From the NCBI RefSeq assembly GCF_001677885.1, contig NZ_LOCQ01000047.1, forward strand, positions 62,001 to 126,000: DNA of 64,000 bases, read 5' to 3'. This DNA is from Janthinobacterium psychrotolerans. GTDB taxonomy: Bacteria; Pseudomonadota; Gammaproteobacteria; Burkholderiales; Burkholderiaceae_D. How positions within the stretch are numbered: position 1 is the stretch's first letter; every line of letters starts with the position of its first letter. Below are positions 46,159-55,143 of this stretch, piece by piece. The notes beneath the pieces were generated by a model. That model did not search any database and had not been told where the DNA came from. It saw only the letters and a program-made list of their open reading frames with translations. The translations under genes and the position numbers were made by a program.

Positions 46159-47826
46159 CTACGTCGCCAGCAGTTCGCGCGCATGCTTGCGCGTGGTGGC
46201 GGTGATTTCCAGGCCGCCCAGCATGCGCGCCACTTCTTCCACGCGGGCCTTGGCGTCGAGCATGTCGATGCGCGAGGCGGTCTTGCCGTTGTCGAGCGTG
46301 CCTTTGGCCACCTGGAAATGCTGGTTCGCCTGGCTGGCCACCTGCGGCAAGTGGGTCACGCACAGCACTTGCCGGCCCTGGCCCAGGCGTTTCAACAAGC
46401 GTCCCACCACTTCGGCCACGGCGCCGCCGATGCCGCTGTCGACTTCGTCGAAGATCAGGGTCGGCGTGGTGGTGGCGTGCGAGGTGATCACGGAAATGGC
46501 CAGCGCGATGCGCGCCAGCTCGCCGCCGGAGGCGACCTTGGCCAGCGGCTTGGGCACCGTGCCCGCATGGCCGGCCACCAGGAACTCCACTTGCTCCAGG
46601 CCATGCGCGCTCGGCTCGCACGGGTTCAGGGCGATCTCGAAGCTGCCGCCCGTCATGCTCAGCTCCTGCATGGCGCGCGTGACGGCCTGGCCCAGTTCCA
46701 GCGCGGCAGCGCGGCGCGTGACGGACAGGCGCGCGGCGACATCGCGGTATTCGGTTTCGATCTTTTCTTCCTGGCGGCGCAAGCCTTCGATATCGCTGGC
46801 GTCGGCCAGGTGCTGCAGTTTTTCGGACAGCTTGGCGTGTTCTTCAGGCAATTCTTCGGGGGTGACGCGGAATTTGCGCGCCGTACTGTGCATCGCTTCC
46901 ATCCGCGCGTCGAGCTGGTGCAGCCGGTCCGGGTCGAGTTCCACCCGGTCCAGGTAGTTGTTCAGTGCATACACGGACTCCTGCAGCTGGATGCGCGACG
47001 ATTCGATCAGGTCGACAATCGGCTGCAGTTCCGCATCGACCGAGACCAGCTTGCCCAGCTTCTGGTTCAGGGTGGCCAGCTGGGAAATCACCGGGTGTTC
47101 TTCCGCTTCGGAAATGATAGCCAGCGCGTCCTGCGCACCCTCAAGCAGGCTGGCCGCGTGCGACAGACGGCTGTGCTCGTTGGTAATCTCGGTCCATTCG
47201 CCGGGCTTGGCGGCCAGCTTTTCCAGCTCGCCGACCTGCCATTCGAGCCGTTCGCGCTCGTACAGCACATTGGCGGCGTTGGTTTCGAATTCTTCGCGCT
47301 GGCGCACCAGCGCGCGCCAGCGCTTGTGCAGCAGACCTACCTGGCGCGCGTCCTGCTCCGCACCGGCCTCGCGCGCAGTCGCCTGGCCGTCGAGCAAGGC
47401 GCGCTGCGCCTCGCTTTTCAGCAAGGACTGGTGGGCGTGCTGGCCATGGATGTCGACCAGCATGTCGCCCAGCTCGCGCAATTGCGCGGCGGTGGCGGCG
47501 ATGCCGTTGATATAGGCTTTCGAGCGGCCGGCGTTGTCGATCACGCGGCGCAGCAGCGCGCCGCCATCGTCGTTGGCAAATTCATTGGCCACCAGCCAGG
47601 CCTGCGCCACCTCGCTGACGGAAAAGTCGGCCGTGATGTCGGCCTTGGCCGCGCCTTCGCGCACCACGCTGGCGTCGCCGCGCCCGCCCAGCGCCAGGGT
47701 CAGCGCATCGATCAGGATGGACTTGCCGGCGCCGGTTTCGCCCGTGAGCACGCTGAAGCCGGCGGAAAACTCCAGCTCGATGGTATCGACAATGACAAAA
47801 TCGCGGATGGACAGTGTATGGAGCAT
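46159..47826 (-). CDS. recN: DNA repair protein RecN
   Basis: RecN is an SMC-like ATPase that helps double-strand break repair by tethering DNA ends. The 555 residues from MLHTLSIRDFVIVD carry Walker A GETGAGKS (29-36), a long coiled coil through about residues 150-360, the ABC signature VASGGELARIALAI, and Walker B LIFDEVDSGIGG. It follows nadK on the same strand; a LexA box stands upstream of nadK. recN is classically SOS-induced. Confidence 0.97.
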   Translation of the reverse strand: MLHTLSIRDFVIVDTIELEFSAGFSVLTGETGAGKSILIDALTLALGGRGDASVVREGAAKADITADFSVSEVAQAWLVANEFANDDGGALLRRVIDNAGRSKAYINGIAATAAQLRELGDMLVDIHGQHAHQSLLKSEAQRALLDGQATAREAGAEQDARQVGLLHKRWRALVRQREEFETNAANVLYERERLEWQVGELEKLAAKPGEWTEITNEHSRLSHAASLLEGAQDALAIISEAEEHPVISQLATLNQKLGKLVSVDAELQPIVDLIESSRIQLQESVYALNNYLDRVELDPDRLHQLDARMEAMHSTARKFRVTPEELPEEHAKLSEKLQHLADASDIEGLRRQEEKIETEYRDVAARLSVTRRAAALELGQAVTRAMQELSMTGGSFEIALNPCEPSAHGLEQVEFLVAGHAGTVPKPLAKVASGGELARIALAISVITSHATTTPTLIFDEVDSGIGGAVAEVVGRLLKRLGQGRQVLCVTHLPQVASQANQHFQVAKGTLDNGKTASRIDMLDAKARVEEVARMLGGLEITATTRKHARELLAT

Positions 47827-47896
47827 GGCTTCAATAGTTGGGCGGCAATCAGGCAAGGCGCCGCGGGGTTGGCGTGGGTTGGCGTAAAAAGCGCGC

Positions 47897-48850
47897 TTAA
47901 ACGAGTTTGCCCTCGCCGGACGGGTACTCGTTCCAGTGCAGCTTTTCGCGCAGGGTGTTGTAATAACTCCAGCCTTCGGGATGGAGGAAGGTGATCGTGT
48001 GCGGCGAACGGCGGATCAGAATGCGGTCTTGCTGCAGCAGGCTGGCGAAGGTCTGCATGTCGAAGTTGACGCTGATATCGCGTCCACGCACGATTTCCAC
48101 CACGATCTGGCTCGAATCGGGCAGCACGATGGGCCGGTTCGACAGCGCGTGCGGCGCGATCGGCACCAGCACCATGCCGCCGAGAGTGGGGTGCAGCAGC
48201 GGCCCGCCGGCCGACAGCGCATAGGCGGTCGAGCCGGTCGGCGTGGAGATGATCAGCCCGTCCGAGCGCTGGTTGTACATGAAGTGGCCGTCCACTTCGA
48301 CCCGCAGCTCGGCCATGCCGGCGCCGGCGCCGCGCGACACCACCACGTCGTTGACGGCCATGCCCACATGAATCGCCTTGCCATCGCGCATCACGCTGCC
48401 TTCGAGCAAAGTACGGCGCTCGGCCTTGAAATTGCCGCGCAAGATATCGGCCAGCACCGGCAGCATGCGGTCCAAGGGAATATCGGTCATGAAACCCAGC
48501 CGCCCCTGGTTGATGCCGATCAAGGGCACGTCATACGGCGCCAGCTGGCGCGCAATGCCCAGCATGGTGCCGTCGCCGCCCATGACGATGGCGCAATCGG
48601 CGGCGGCGCCGATCTCGGCGGCCGACATGGCGGCCACGCCGGCGACATCCAGATGGGCCGCGGTTTCCGCTTCGAACACCACCGTGTGGCCCAGAGCGCG
48701 CAGGAAGTCGATGATGCTTTTGACGGGCTCGGCAATGCCGTCGGTATTCTGGCGCACGACCAGCGCGATGGTCTTGGGCCCCATGTTGAAACTGGAACCC
48801 GGGGCTGGCGGCGGCGCTGGCGATAGATGGTCGTGGTGATCGACGGGCAT
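47897..48850 (-). CDS. nadK: NAD kinase
   Basis: NadK phosphorylates NAD to NADP. From the ATG at 48850 it is 317 residues, with [12 protein letters not shown] (the GGDG substrate motif), [13 protein letters not shown] and [30 protein letters not shown] ribosome-binding site supports this start, but the ATG at 48784 ([10 protein letters not shown]) gives a more canonical N-terminus and is possible. It is the first gene of a nadK-recN unit with a LexA box upstream. Confidence 0.95.
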   Translation of the reverse strand: MPVDHHDHLSPAPPPAPGSSFNMGPKTIALVVRQNTDGIAEPVKSIIDFLRALGHTVVFEAETAAHLDVAGVAAMSAAEIGAAADCAIVMGGDGTMLGIARQLAPYDVPLIGINQGRLGFMTDIPLDRMLPVLADILRGNFKAERRTLLEGSVMRDGKAIHVGMAVNDVVVSRGAGAGMAELRVEVDGHFMYNQRSDGLIISTPTGSTAYALSAGGPLLHPTLGGMVLVPIAPHALSNRPIVLPDSSQIVVEIVRGRDISVNFDMQTFASLLQQDRILIRRSPHTITFLHPEGWSYYNTLREKLHWNEYPSGEGKLV

Positions 48851-48924
48851 AAAAATCTCGGCAAAGGAATTCGGTGGCAAGTCGCCCCAGGGCTGTCGCG
48901 ATCAGCAGGCCACTACCGCCAATA

Positions 48925-48940
48925 CTGTATATAACCACAG
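48925..48940. promoter_or_regulatory. LexA (SOS) box upstream of nadK-recN
   Basis: CTGTATATAACCACAG is an exact CTGT-N8-ACAG match flanked by TA on both sides (TACTGT...ACAGTA). It lies 75 bp before the nadK start and about 200 bp before the divergent gene at 49140. Confidence 0.85.
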
Positions 48941-49139
48941 TATAGTGCGGCAGCGGGCCGGCTGCAAGGGGCGTTCGGTAAGTCGTGCATGCAGTGTAAT
49001 CGGGATGGACGGCGCGGGGGAGAAGAAAAAGATAGGCCCCTGCGTGCGCCAGCGCGCCCTCGGCCGGGAAATCCGCTTGCATGCACCGGCACGCAAAGAG
49101 ACACTGAAGCATGTCATTTCTTTGATTTCAGGAGGCCAT

Positions 49140-49412
49140 ATGGTTACCGAAGCTGGCGAGCGCAAGATCAATACCGATGAGAAAGTAAAAAATGATGGCA
49201 TGGACCGCCTGCCGCACGAGCGCGACGAGTCGCCCGACGCGCAGAACGTCAAGCCGCGCGACATCATGAAGCAGGCCGCCAGCGACCTGGAACAAGGCCT
49301 GGTCGACACCGACCTGCGCAACGGGCCCGGCGTGGAAAAGGTCAAGCCGGCGCCGGCCGGCCAGGCCAAGCCCGATCCCGGGCTGTCGTCCGACACCCTC
49401 CGCAAAACCTGA
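49140..49412 (+). CDS. Small, highly charged, likely disordered protein
   Basis: The 90-residue protein is rich in Asp, Glu, Lys, Pro and Gly with almost no hydrophobic core (EAGERKINTDEKVKNDG, AQNVKPRDIMKQAASDLEQG, KPAPAGQAKPDPG). A perfect GGAGG lies 4 nt before the ATG, which argues that it is real. No known domain was recognised. It is followed 13 bp later by the sugar dehydrogenase gene and could be co-transcribed with it. Confidence 0.7.
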   Translation: MVTEAGERKINTDEKVKNDGMDRLPHERDESPDAQNVKPRDIMKQAASDLEQGLVDTDLRNGPGVEKVKPAPAGQAKPDPGLSSDTLRKT

Positions 49413-49425
49413 CCCGGAGCCTGCC

Positions 49426-50754
49426 ATGCCCTTCCCCGCCCCGCGCTTGCGCGTTTCCCTGTTGGCCCTGGCCGCCATGACGGCGTTTGCCGGCGCCGGC
49501 GGCGCCCTGGCGCAAGCCATGCCGCCCGGCTTCGGCGCCAATCCGACCCTGCCCAAGCCATCGAAACAACTGATTCCCACGGTGCAGGTGGCGCCGGTGG
49601 AGCGCTGGGCCGGCGAGGCCAAGCCGACGGTGGCGGCCGGTTTTGCCATCCATGCGCTGGCGCGCGACCTCGACCATCCGCGCTGGCTCCATGTGCTGCC
49701 CAATGGCGACGTGCTGGTGGCCGAAACCAACGCCCCGCCCAAGCCCGAGGACGGCAAGGGTATCAAGGGCAAGATCATGAAGATGACCATGAAAAAAGCC
49801 GGCGCCGGCACGCCGACGGCCAACCGCATCACCCTGCTGCGCGGGGTGGACGCGAACGGCGTGGCGCAGACCCGCACTATCTTCATGCAGGGTCTGAATT
49901 CGCCGTTCGGCATGGCGCTGGTCGGCAAGGACCTGTATATCGCCAACGCCGACGCACTGGTGCGCGTGCCCTACGAAGAAGGCCAGACCGAGATCACGGC
50001 CAAACCCGTCAAGGTGATGGACTTGCCGGGCGGGCCCATCAACCACCACTGGACCAAGAACGTGGTGGCCAGCCCCGACGGCAAGTTTTTATATGTGTCG
50101 GTCGGCTCGAACAGCAACGTGGCCGAGAACGGCATGGGCGCCGAAGAAGGCCGCGCGGCCATCTGGCAGTACGAGATCGCCACCGGCAAGCCACGCATTT
50201 TCGCCAGCGGCCTGCGCAATCCGAACGGCATGGCCTGGCAGCCCACCAGCAAGGCATTGTGGACGGCCGTCAATGAGCGCGACGAGCTCGGCGACGAGCT
50301 GGTGCCCGACTACATGACCTCGGTCAAGGACGGCGGCTTCTACGGCTGGCCCTACAGCTACTACGGCCAGAACGTCGACCAGCGCGTCAAGCCGCCAAGA
50401 CCGGAACTGGTGGCCAAGGCCATCTCGCCCGACTACGCGCTGGGCGCCCATACGGCCTCGCTGGGCCTGGCGTTTTACGAAGGCAAGCAGTTCCCGGAAA
50501 GCTATCAGGGCGGCGCCTTTATTGGCCAGCACGGCTCGTGGAACCGCAAGCCGTTCAGCGGCTACAAGGTGATCTTCGTGCCGTTTGCCGACGGCATGCC
50601 GTCGGGACCGCCACAGGATTTTGTCGCCGGCTTTCTTGACCGCAAGGGCAATGCCCAGGGCCGCCCGGTCGGCGTGGCCGTCGACAAGGAAGGCGCGCTG
50701 CTGGTGGCCGACGACGTGGGCAACGTGATCTGGCGCGTGACGACCTCGCCTTGA
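49426..50754 (+). CDS. Exported PQQ-type sugar/L-sorbosone dehydrogenase-like protein
   Basis: The 442-residue protein has a signal peptide (LRVSLLALAAMTAFAGAGGALAQA) and a six-bladed beta-propeller. Family segments are LDHPRWLHVLPNGDVLVAETN, the NHHWTKNVVASPDGKFLYVSVGSNSNV block, IFASGLRNPNGMAWQPTSKALWTAVNERDELGDELVPDY, GGAFIGQHGSWNRKPFSGYKV and the C-terminal GVAVDKEGALLVADDVGNVIWRV. These fit sorbosone dehydrogenase family proteins that use PQQ in the periplasm; the substrate is not known. A strong hairpin follows its stop. Confidence 0.88.
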   Translation: MPFPAPRLRVSLLALAAMTAFAGAGGALAQAMPPGFGANPTLPKPSKQLIPTVQVAPVERWAGEAKPTVAAGFAIHALARDLDHPRWLHVLPNGDVLVAETNAPPKPEDGKGIKGKIMKMTMKKAGAGTPTANRITLLRGVDANGVAQTRTIFMQGLNSPFGMALVGKDLYIANADALVRVPYEEGQTEITAKPVKVMDLPGGPINHHWTKNVVASPDGKFLYVSVGSNSNVAENGMGAEEGRAAIWQYEIATGKPRIFASGLRNPNGMAWQPTSKALWTAVNERDELGDELVPDYMTSVKDGGFYGWPYSYYGQNVDQRVKPPRPELVAKAISPDYALGAHTASLGLAFYEGKQFPESYQGGAFIGQHGSWNRKPFSGYKVIFVPFADGMPSGPPQDFVAGFLDRKGNAQGRPVGVAVDKEGALLVADDVGNVIWRVTTSP

Positions 50755-50762
50755 GCGGCGCG

Positions 50763-50788
50763 CACAGGACAGTGATCGCTGTCCTGTG
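50763..50788. other. Perfect 10-bp hairpin between sugar dehydrogenase and osmC
   Basis: CACAGGACAG/CTGTCCTGTG pairs with a 6-nt loop, 8 nt after the stop codon. No T-run follows, so it is either a Rho-assisted or U-less terminator or an operator for osmC. Confidence 0.6.
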
Positions 50789-50860
50789 TGACGCACCGAA
50801 CAGTGGCGTGACGGGTGGTCGCGCATGATGGTCATTCGAACCCAAGCAAAGGAGCACATC

Positions 50861-51283
50861 ATGAAAAAATCAGGATCAGCCGTCTGGAGTGGCGGCCTCA
50901 AGGATGGAAAAGGTTTTATTTCCAGCGAAAGCGGTGCGCTCGACAATATTGCCTATGGCTTTAACACGCGCTTCGAAGATGGCCCGGGCAGCAATCCGGA
51001 AGAAATCATCGGCGCCGCCCACGCGGCCTGTTTCACCATGGCGCTGTCGGGCAAGCTGGGCGAAGCCGGCCTGAAAGCGACCGCCCTGAAAACCACGGCC
51101 CAGGTCAGCCTGGACAAGGTCGATGGCGAGTACGCAATCACCGCCGTGCACCTGACCCTGGTGGCGACCATTCCGGGCGCCACCGACGAGGTCTTCCAGG
51201 ATGCGGCGCTGCGCGCCAAGCTCGGTTGCCCGGTATCGAAACTGCTGGTGGCAAACATCACGCTCGACGCCACGCTGGAATAA
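50861..51283 (+). CDS. osmC: OsmC family peroxiredoxin
   Basis: OsmC reduces organic hydroperoxides. The 140 residues have the two catalytic cysteines Cys57 ([12 protein letters not shown]) and Cys123 (LGCPVSKLL), with the [11 protein letters not shown] sequence that separates OsmC from Ohr. AAAGGAG stands before the ATG at 50861, which is preferred over an upstream in-frame start. Confidence 0.94.
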   Translation: MKKSGSAVWSGGLKDGKGFISSESGALDNIAYGFNTRFEDGPGSNPEEIIGAAHAACFTMALSGKLGEAGLKATALKTTAQVSLDKVDGEYAITAVHLTLVATIPGATDEVFQDAALRAKLGCPVSKLLVANITLDATLE

Positions 51284-51396
51284 GTTTTGCAATCCTTGCA
51301 TGCCGCCCCAAAGCGGGCGGCATGCAAGGATTTCTGCAAGAAGCGCACAAAACGCCTAGAATCCTGCCACTCCCTCTTTCATACCAAGGATACAAG

Positions 51397-51804
51397 ATGC
51401 GTATTTTGCACACCATGTTGCGGGTCGGCGACCTGCAGCGCTCCATCGACTTCTACACCAGGGTGCTGGGCATGAAGCTGCTGCGCACCAGCGACAACCC
51501 GGAATACCAGTACACGCTGGCCTTTGTCGGCTACGGCTCGAACCCGGACCACGCGGAACTGGAACTGACCTACAACTACGGTACCACCAGCTATGACCTG
51601 GGTACGGCCTACGGCCATATCGCCATCTCGGCCGACGATATCGTCGCTGCCTGCGATGCGGCGCGCAGCAACGGCGGCAACGTCACGCGCGAACCGGGCC
51701 CGGTCAAGGGCGGCAGCACCGTGATCGCCTTTATTACCGACCCCGACGGCTACAAGATCGAACTGATCGAACGCAAGTTCGACGGCCAGGGCGCTGGATT
51801 GTAA
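51397..51804 (+). CDS. gloA: Glyoxalase I (lactoylglutathione lyase)
   Basis: GloA converts the methylglyoxal-glutathione hemithioacetal to S-lactoylglutathione. The 135 residues have the metal ligands His5 (RILHTMLRV), the Glu in [11 protein letters not shown], His74 ([11 protein letters not shown]) and the C-terminal Glu in YKIELIERK. It starts at 51397 with an AAGGA ribosome-binding site. It ends 6 bp from the convergent LysR gene. Confidence 0.96.
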   Translation: MRILHTMLRVGDLQRSIDFYTRVLGMKLLRTSDNPEYQYTLAFVGYGSNPDHAELELTYNYGTTSYDLGTAYGHIAISADDIVAACDAARSNGGNVTREPGPVKGGSTVIAFITDPDGYKIELIERKFDGQGAGL

Positions 51805-51810
51805 TTGTCA

Positions 51811-52725
51811 TCAAGCTGGCTGCAATGCGGCGGCAATCGCCGCGCGCAGCCAGGCGATGCCGGCGTCGCCTTCGGTGCGCTGGTGCCGCACCAGCTCGAA
51901 CGCAAAGGGCGCAATCGCAAAGGGCGGTGCCTGCAGCATCAAGCCGTGATGGTCATGTCCCTGCACGGCGCGCCGCGCCACCGTCAGCACCAGATCCGTT
52001 CCCCTGATTAACGCCGGCGCCACCGTCCAGTGCGGCAAGCGCACGGCGACCCTGCGCGTCCTGCCCAGTTTGGCCAGGGCCGCATCGACTTCGCCCGCCA
52101 TGCCGCCATCGGTGGACGCCACCAGCACATGGGGCCGCGCCAGATAGGTTCCCAGGTTCAACGTTTCGCCCGGCGCCAGGCTGGCGGGATCGTACGCGCA
52201 GATGAAATTTTCCTCGAACAGGAGATCGCTGTGCAGCTGCTGTGGCAGTTGCGCGAACACGCCCAGCGCCAGGTCGATCTCGCCATCCTGCAGCGCCGCC
52301 AGCATGGCCGGCCGGCTGGCGTAGCTGATGGCCAGATCAATGCCGGGCGCATCCGTGCGCAAGCGGCGCAGCAAGAGCGGCAAGACCTGCGCCGCGCCGT
52401 AGTCCGACATGGCCAGGCGAAACACGCGCTGCGTGCTGGCGGCGTCGAACACGGCGCCGCCAAGCACCGAACGCACGTTTTGCAGGGCTTCGGCCAGCGG
52501 CCGCGCCAGCGCCAGCGCGCGCGCCGTCGGCTGGAATCCGCCCTTGCCGCGCAGCAGCAGCGGATCGCCGAGCAGATGGCGCAGCCGGGCCAGCGCATGA
52601 CTGACGGCGGGCTGGCTCATGTGCAAGCGCCGGGCCGCGCGCGACAGATGGCGCTCGCTCAGCAAGGCTTCCAGGATCACCAGCAGGTTCAGGTCGATCG
52701 CGCGCAAACTATTCGTATGGTGCAT
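51811..52725 (-). CDS. LysR family transcriptional regulator
   Basis: The 304-residue regulator has an N-terminal helix-turn-helix (LNLLVILEALLSERHLSRAARRLHMSQPAVSHALARLRHLLGD) of the NodD/PA0477-like kind and an effector domain. It diverges from the DMT transporter gene and the shared 82-bp region contains a T-N11-A-type inverted repeat. The co-inducer is unknown; autoregulation and control of the transporter are likely. Confidence 0.9.
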   Translation of the reverse strand: MHHTNSLRAIDLNLLVILEALLSERHLSRAARRLHMSQPAVSHALARLRHLLGDPLLLRGKGGFQPTARALALARPLAEALQNVRSVLGGAVFDAASTQRVFRLAMSDYGAAQVLPLLLRRLRTDAPGIDLAISYASRPAMLAALQDGEIDLALGVFAQLPQQLHSDLLFEENFICAYDPASLAPGETLNLGTYLARPHVLVASTDGGMAGEVDAALAKLGRTRRVAVRLPHWTVAPALIRGTDLVLTVARRAVQGHDHHGLMLQAPPFAIAPFAFELVRHQRTEGDAGIAWLRAAIAAALQPA

Positions 52726-52753
52726 GTTTTGATGACAAAGTGTGAATTGGATT

Positions 52754-52770
52754 TTATGCCAACAGCATAA
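52754..52770. promoter_or_regulatory. LysR-type operator (TTATGC-N5-GCATAA)
   Basis: A perfect 6-bp inverted repeat with a 5-nt centre lies 38 bp before the DMT transporter ATG and 29 bp from the LysR start. It contains the T-N11-A LysR box. Confidence 0.8.
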
Positions 52771-52807
52771 TACGATGACACCATCAACTCAACAGATGGA
52801 GTCTCAC

Positions 52808-53275
52808 ATGCAAGGATGGATCACCTTATTTGCGCCGCTGGCCATGCTGGCCGGCGCCGTCGTGCCGTTCCAGGCCAGCGCCAACGCGGCGCTGGGCCGC
52901 AACCTGGGCCACCCGCTGTGGGCCACCGTGGCCTCGCTGGGCGTGAGCGCCGTGCTCGCATCACTGGTCATGCTGGTGATGCGCGTGCCGGCGCCCGAGG
53001 TGGCGCTGTCGCTGCGCGCGCCAGGCTGGACCTGGCTCGGCGGCGCGGCCGGTGTGTTTTATATTACGGCCGCGCTGATGCTGGCGCCACGCATGGGTTC
53101 GGGCCCCTTCATGGCGGCCGTGATTGGCGGCCAGGTGCTGGCCGCGCTGGCCATCGACCGCTACGGCTTGCTGGGCTTTGCCGTAAAGCACATCACGCCG
53201 CTGCATTGGGTGGGGGCGGGACTGGTAGTGGCCGGCGTGATCGTCACGCAAGTGGCGGCGGGCCGCGCCAACTGA
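52808..53275 (+). CDS. DMT superfamily transporter (YdcZ/DUF606-like)
   Basis: The 155-residue protein has five hydrophobic helices. VPFQASANAALGRNLGHPLWATVASLGVSAVLASLVML and WTWLGGAAGVFYITAALMLAPRMGSGPFMAAVIGGQVLAALAIDRYGLLGF are typical of the YdcZ (DUF606) group of short DMT transporters, which often act as dimers. GGAG lies 6 nt before the ATG; an alternative ATG at 52796 is possible. Substrate is unknown. A bidirectional terminator follows. Confidence 0.88.
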   Translation: MQGWITLFAPLAMLAGAVVPFQASANAALGRNLGHPLWATVASLGVSAVLASLVMLVMRVPAPEVALSLRAPGWTWLGGAAGVFYITAALMLAPRMGSGPFMAAVIGGQVLAALAIDRYGLLGFAVKHITPLHWVGAGLVVAGVIVTQVAAGRAN

Positions 53276-53280
53276 CGAAA

Positions 53281-53306
53281 AAAAACCAGCGCGGGCGCTG
53301 GTTTTT
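53281..53306. terminator. Bidirectional terminator between DMT transporter and tolC
   Basis: AAAAACCAGCGC/GCGCTGGTTTTT is a perfect 12-bp stem around GG with T-runs on both strands, between convergent genes. Confidence 0.93.
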
Positions 53307-53323
53307 CTGAAGGTGCACTGTGC

Positions 53324-54664
53324 TTAACGGTCAAGCAAGGCATTGACCGGCACCAGGTCGGTTTCCTTCAGCGTGCCGGCGGCGGCCTTCAGGCGCAGGC
53401 CGTTCATGATGGTGTCGTAGCGCGCTTTCGACAGGTCTTTCTGCGTCGAGAACAATTGTTTCTGCGCATTCAGGACGTCGATATTGATGCGCACGCCCAC
53501 CTGGTAGCCGAGCTGGTTCGATTCCAGCGCCGATTTGCTCGACACTTCCGCCGCTTCCAGCGCCTTGACTTGCGCCATGCCGCTGTTGACGCCCAGGAAA
53601 GCCTGGCGTGCATTTTGCGACGCCGAACGGCGCGCCGTTTCCAGGTCGTTGCGGGCCTTGTTTTCCAGCGCGATCGATTCGCGCACCTTGCTGGTGACGG
53701 CAAAGCCGCTGAAAATCGGAATGCTCCACTGCACGCCGATGGCGTTGTTGTTGTTGCCGCTGCCGGTGCCGCCACCCGAGGAATAGGTATGGCCGGCGTT
53801 GGCGATCAGGTCCAGGGTCGGATAATGGCCGGCGCGGTTGCGGCCGATGTCGCGCTTGGCGGACTCGACGTTGAACTGGGCCGTGACGACGCCGAAGTTC
53901 TGCTCTTCGGCCGAGCTGACCCACGGTTCGACGGTGGCCGGCTGCGGCGCGCTGAGCACAACGCCGGCGCGCATGGCCGCCAGGTTGGCCGGCGCTTCGC
54001 CGATAATCGTCTGCAAGGCGCTGCGCTTGTTGGCCAGGTCGTTGATGGCGGCAAACTCCTGCGCCACCACCAGGTCATACGCCGCCTGCGCTTCATGGGT
54101 GTCGGTAATGGTCTGCGTGCCGACCTCGAAATTGCGCTTGGCCGAGGCCAGCTGCTCGGTGGTGGCCACTTTTTGCGACTGCGTCGCGCCCAGATTGTCC
54201 TGCGCGCTCAGCACATCGAAATACGCTTGCGCCACGCGCGTGATCAGGTCTTGCTGCACCTGCGCGAACTGGGCTTCGGCAATCGCCTGCGCCAGCTTGC
54301 TTTGCTGATAGGTTTCCCAGCGGTCCCAACGGAACAAGGGCTGGGCCAGGGTCAGGTTGTAGCTGTTGGTACGCACATTGACCGATGGCGAGGTGATCTT
54401 GTTGCCACCCTGGTTCTGGATGATCTGCTCGTTGTCGCCGCGCGTATTGCTGCCCGAGGCGGACACCTGCGGCAGCAAGCCGGCCAGGCCCTGCGGCACC
54501 CGCTCCATCCCGGCCGACAGGGCAGCGCGCGCGCTGGCATACTGCGCGTCGTTGGCCAGCGCCTGCTGGTAGACCTGGATGAGATCGGCCGCCTGTGCCT
54601 GCAGCGAGCATGTCATCGAGACAAAGGCGCTGCTCATCAGTACGGCGATAAGGGGTTTCCGCAT
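53324..54664 (-). CDS. tolC: TolC family outer-membrane efflux protein
   Basis: The 446-residue outer-membrane channel has a signal peptide (MRKPLIAVLMSSAFVSMTCSLQAQA) and two outer membrane factor repeats of long helices: ALSAGMERVPQGLAGLLPQVSASGSNTRGDN and YPTLDLIANAGHTYSSGGGTGSG. It would form the trimeric exit duct for RND/ABC efflux or type I secretion. It is the last gene of pcm-rhodanese-tolC, a conserved cluster in Burkholderiales. Confidence 0.93.
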   Translation of the reverse strand: MRKPLIAVLMSSAFVSMTCSLQAQAADLIQVYQQALANDAQYASARAALSAGMERVPQGLAGLLPQVSASGSNTRGDNEQIIQNQGGNKITSPSVNVRTNSYNLTLAQPLFRWDRWETYQQSKLAQAIAEAQFAQVQQDLITRVAQAYFDVLSAQDNLGATQSQKVATTEQLASAKRNFEVGTQTITDTHEAQAAYDLVVAQEFAAINDLANKRSALQTIIGEAPANLAAMRAGVVLSAPQPATVEPWVSSAEEQNFGVVTAQFNVESAKRDIGRNRAGHYPTLDLIANAGHTYSSGGGTGSGNNNNAIGVQWSIPIFSGFAVTSKVRESIALENKARNDLETARRSASQNARQAFLGVNSGMAQVKALEAAEVSSKSALESNQLGYQVGVRINIDVLNAQKQLFSTQKDLSKARYDTIMNGLRLKAAAGTLKETDLVPVNALLDR

Positions 54665-54805
54665 TGCATTTCTCCGTGGGAGTCGTCAAAAGTTGATGGA
54701 TACAAGAATCGGGTGCTGCCTGCCGCCCCTTCCGCATCAGACGGGTGCAGGTCTCCTCGGGCCTGCGCACTGCACAGGCCCGTGGCTACGTCTACAAGAA
54801 ATTAC

Positions 54806-55129
54806 TTAATATTTTGCCATGCTGGCGTCAACTTGCAACGCCCAGGCGTGCATGCCGCCCGTCAAATTGCTGACCTTGCCAAAACCATGGCGCTCCAAAA
54901 AGGCCGCCACCTGCATGCTGCGCGCGCCGTGATGGCAGATGCAGACGATCTCGGCGTCTTCATCGAGGTCATCGATGCGCGCCGGAATCGAGTTCATCGG
55001 CATCAGGGTGGCGTCGTCCAGCCGGCACAGCTCGAATTCCCACGGCTCGCGCACGTCGAGCAGGAAGGGACGCGGACGGGCAGGGTCAGCCAGCCAGGCG
55101 GCCAGTTGCGGTGCGCTCAGGATCTCCAT
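54806..55129 (-). CDS. Rhodanese-like sulfurtransferase
   Basis: A 107-residue single-domain rhodanese with the active Cys65 in CHHGARS, and DVREPWEFE with the usual Asp/Arg. It is small and cytoplasmic. Sulfur acceptor is unknown. It lies between pcm (14-bp gap) and tolC. Confidence 0.93.
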   Translation of the reverse strand: MEILSAPQLAAWLADPARPRPFLLDVREPWEFELCRLDDATLMPMNSIPARIDDLDEDAEIVCICHHGARSMQVAAFLERHGFGKVSNLTGGMHAWALQVDASMAKY

Positions 55130-55143
55130 CAGTACCCCGCCGC

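Noticed and set aside
48851-49139. A gene such as hrcA upstream of nadK
   Set aside because: No open frame with HrcA features was found on either strand.
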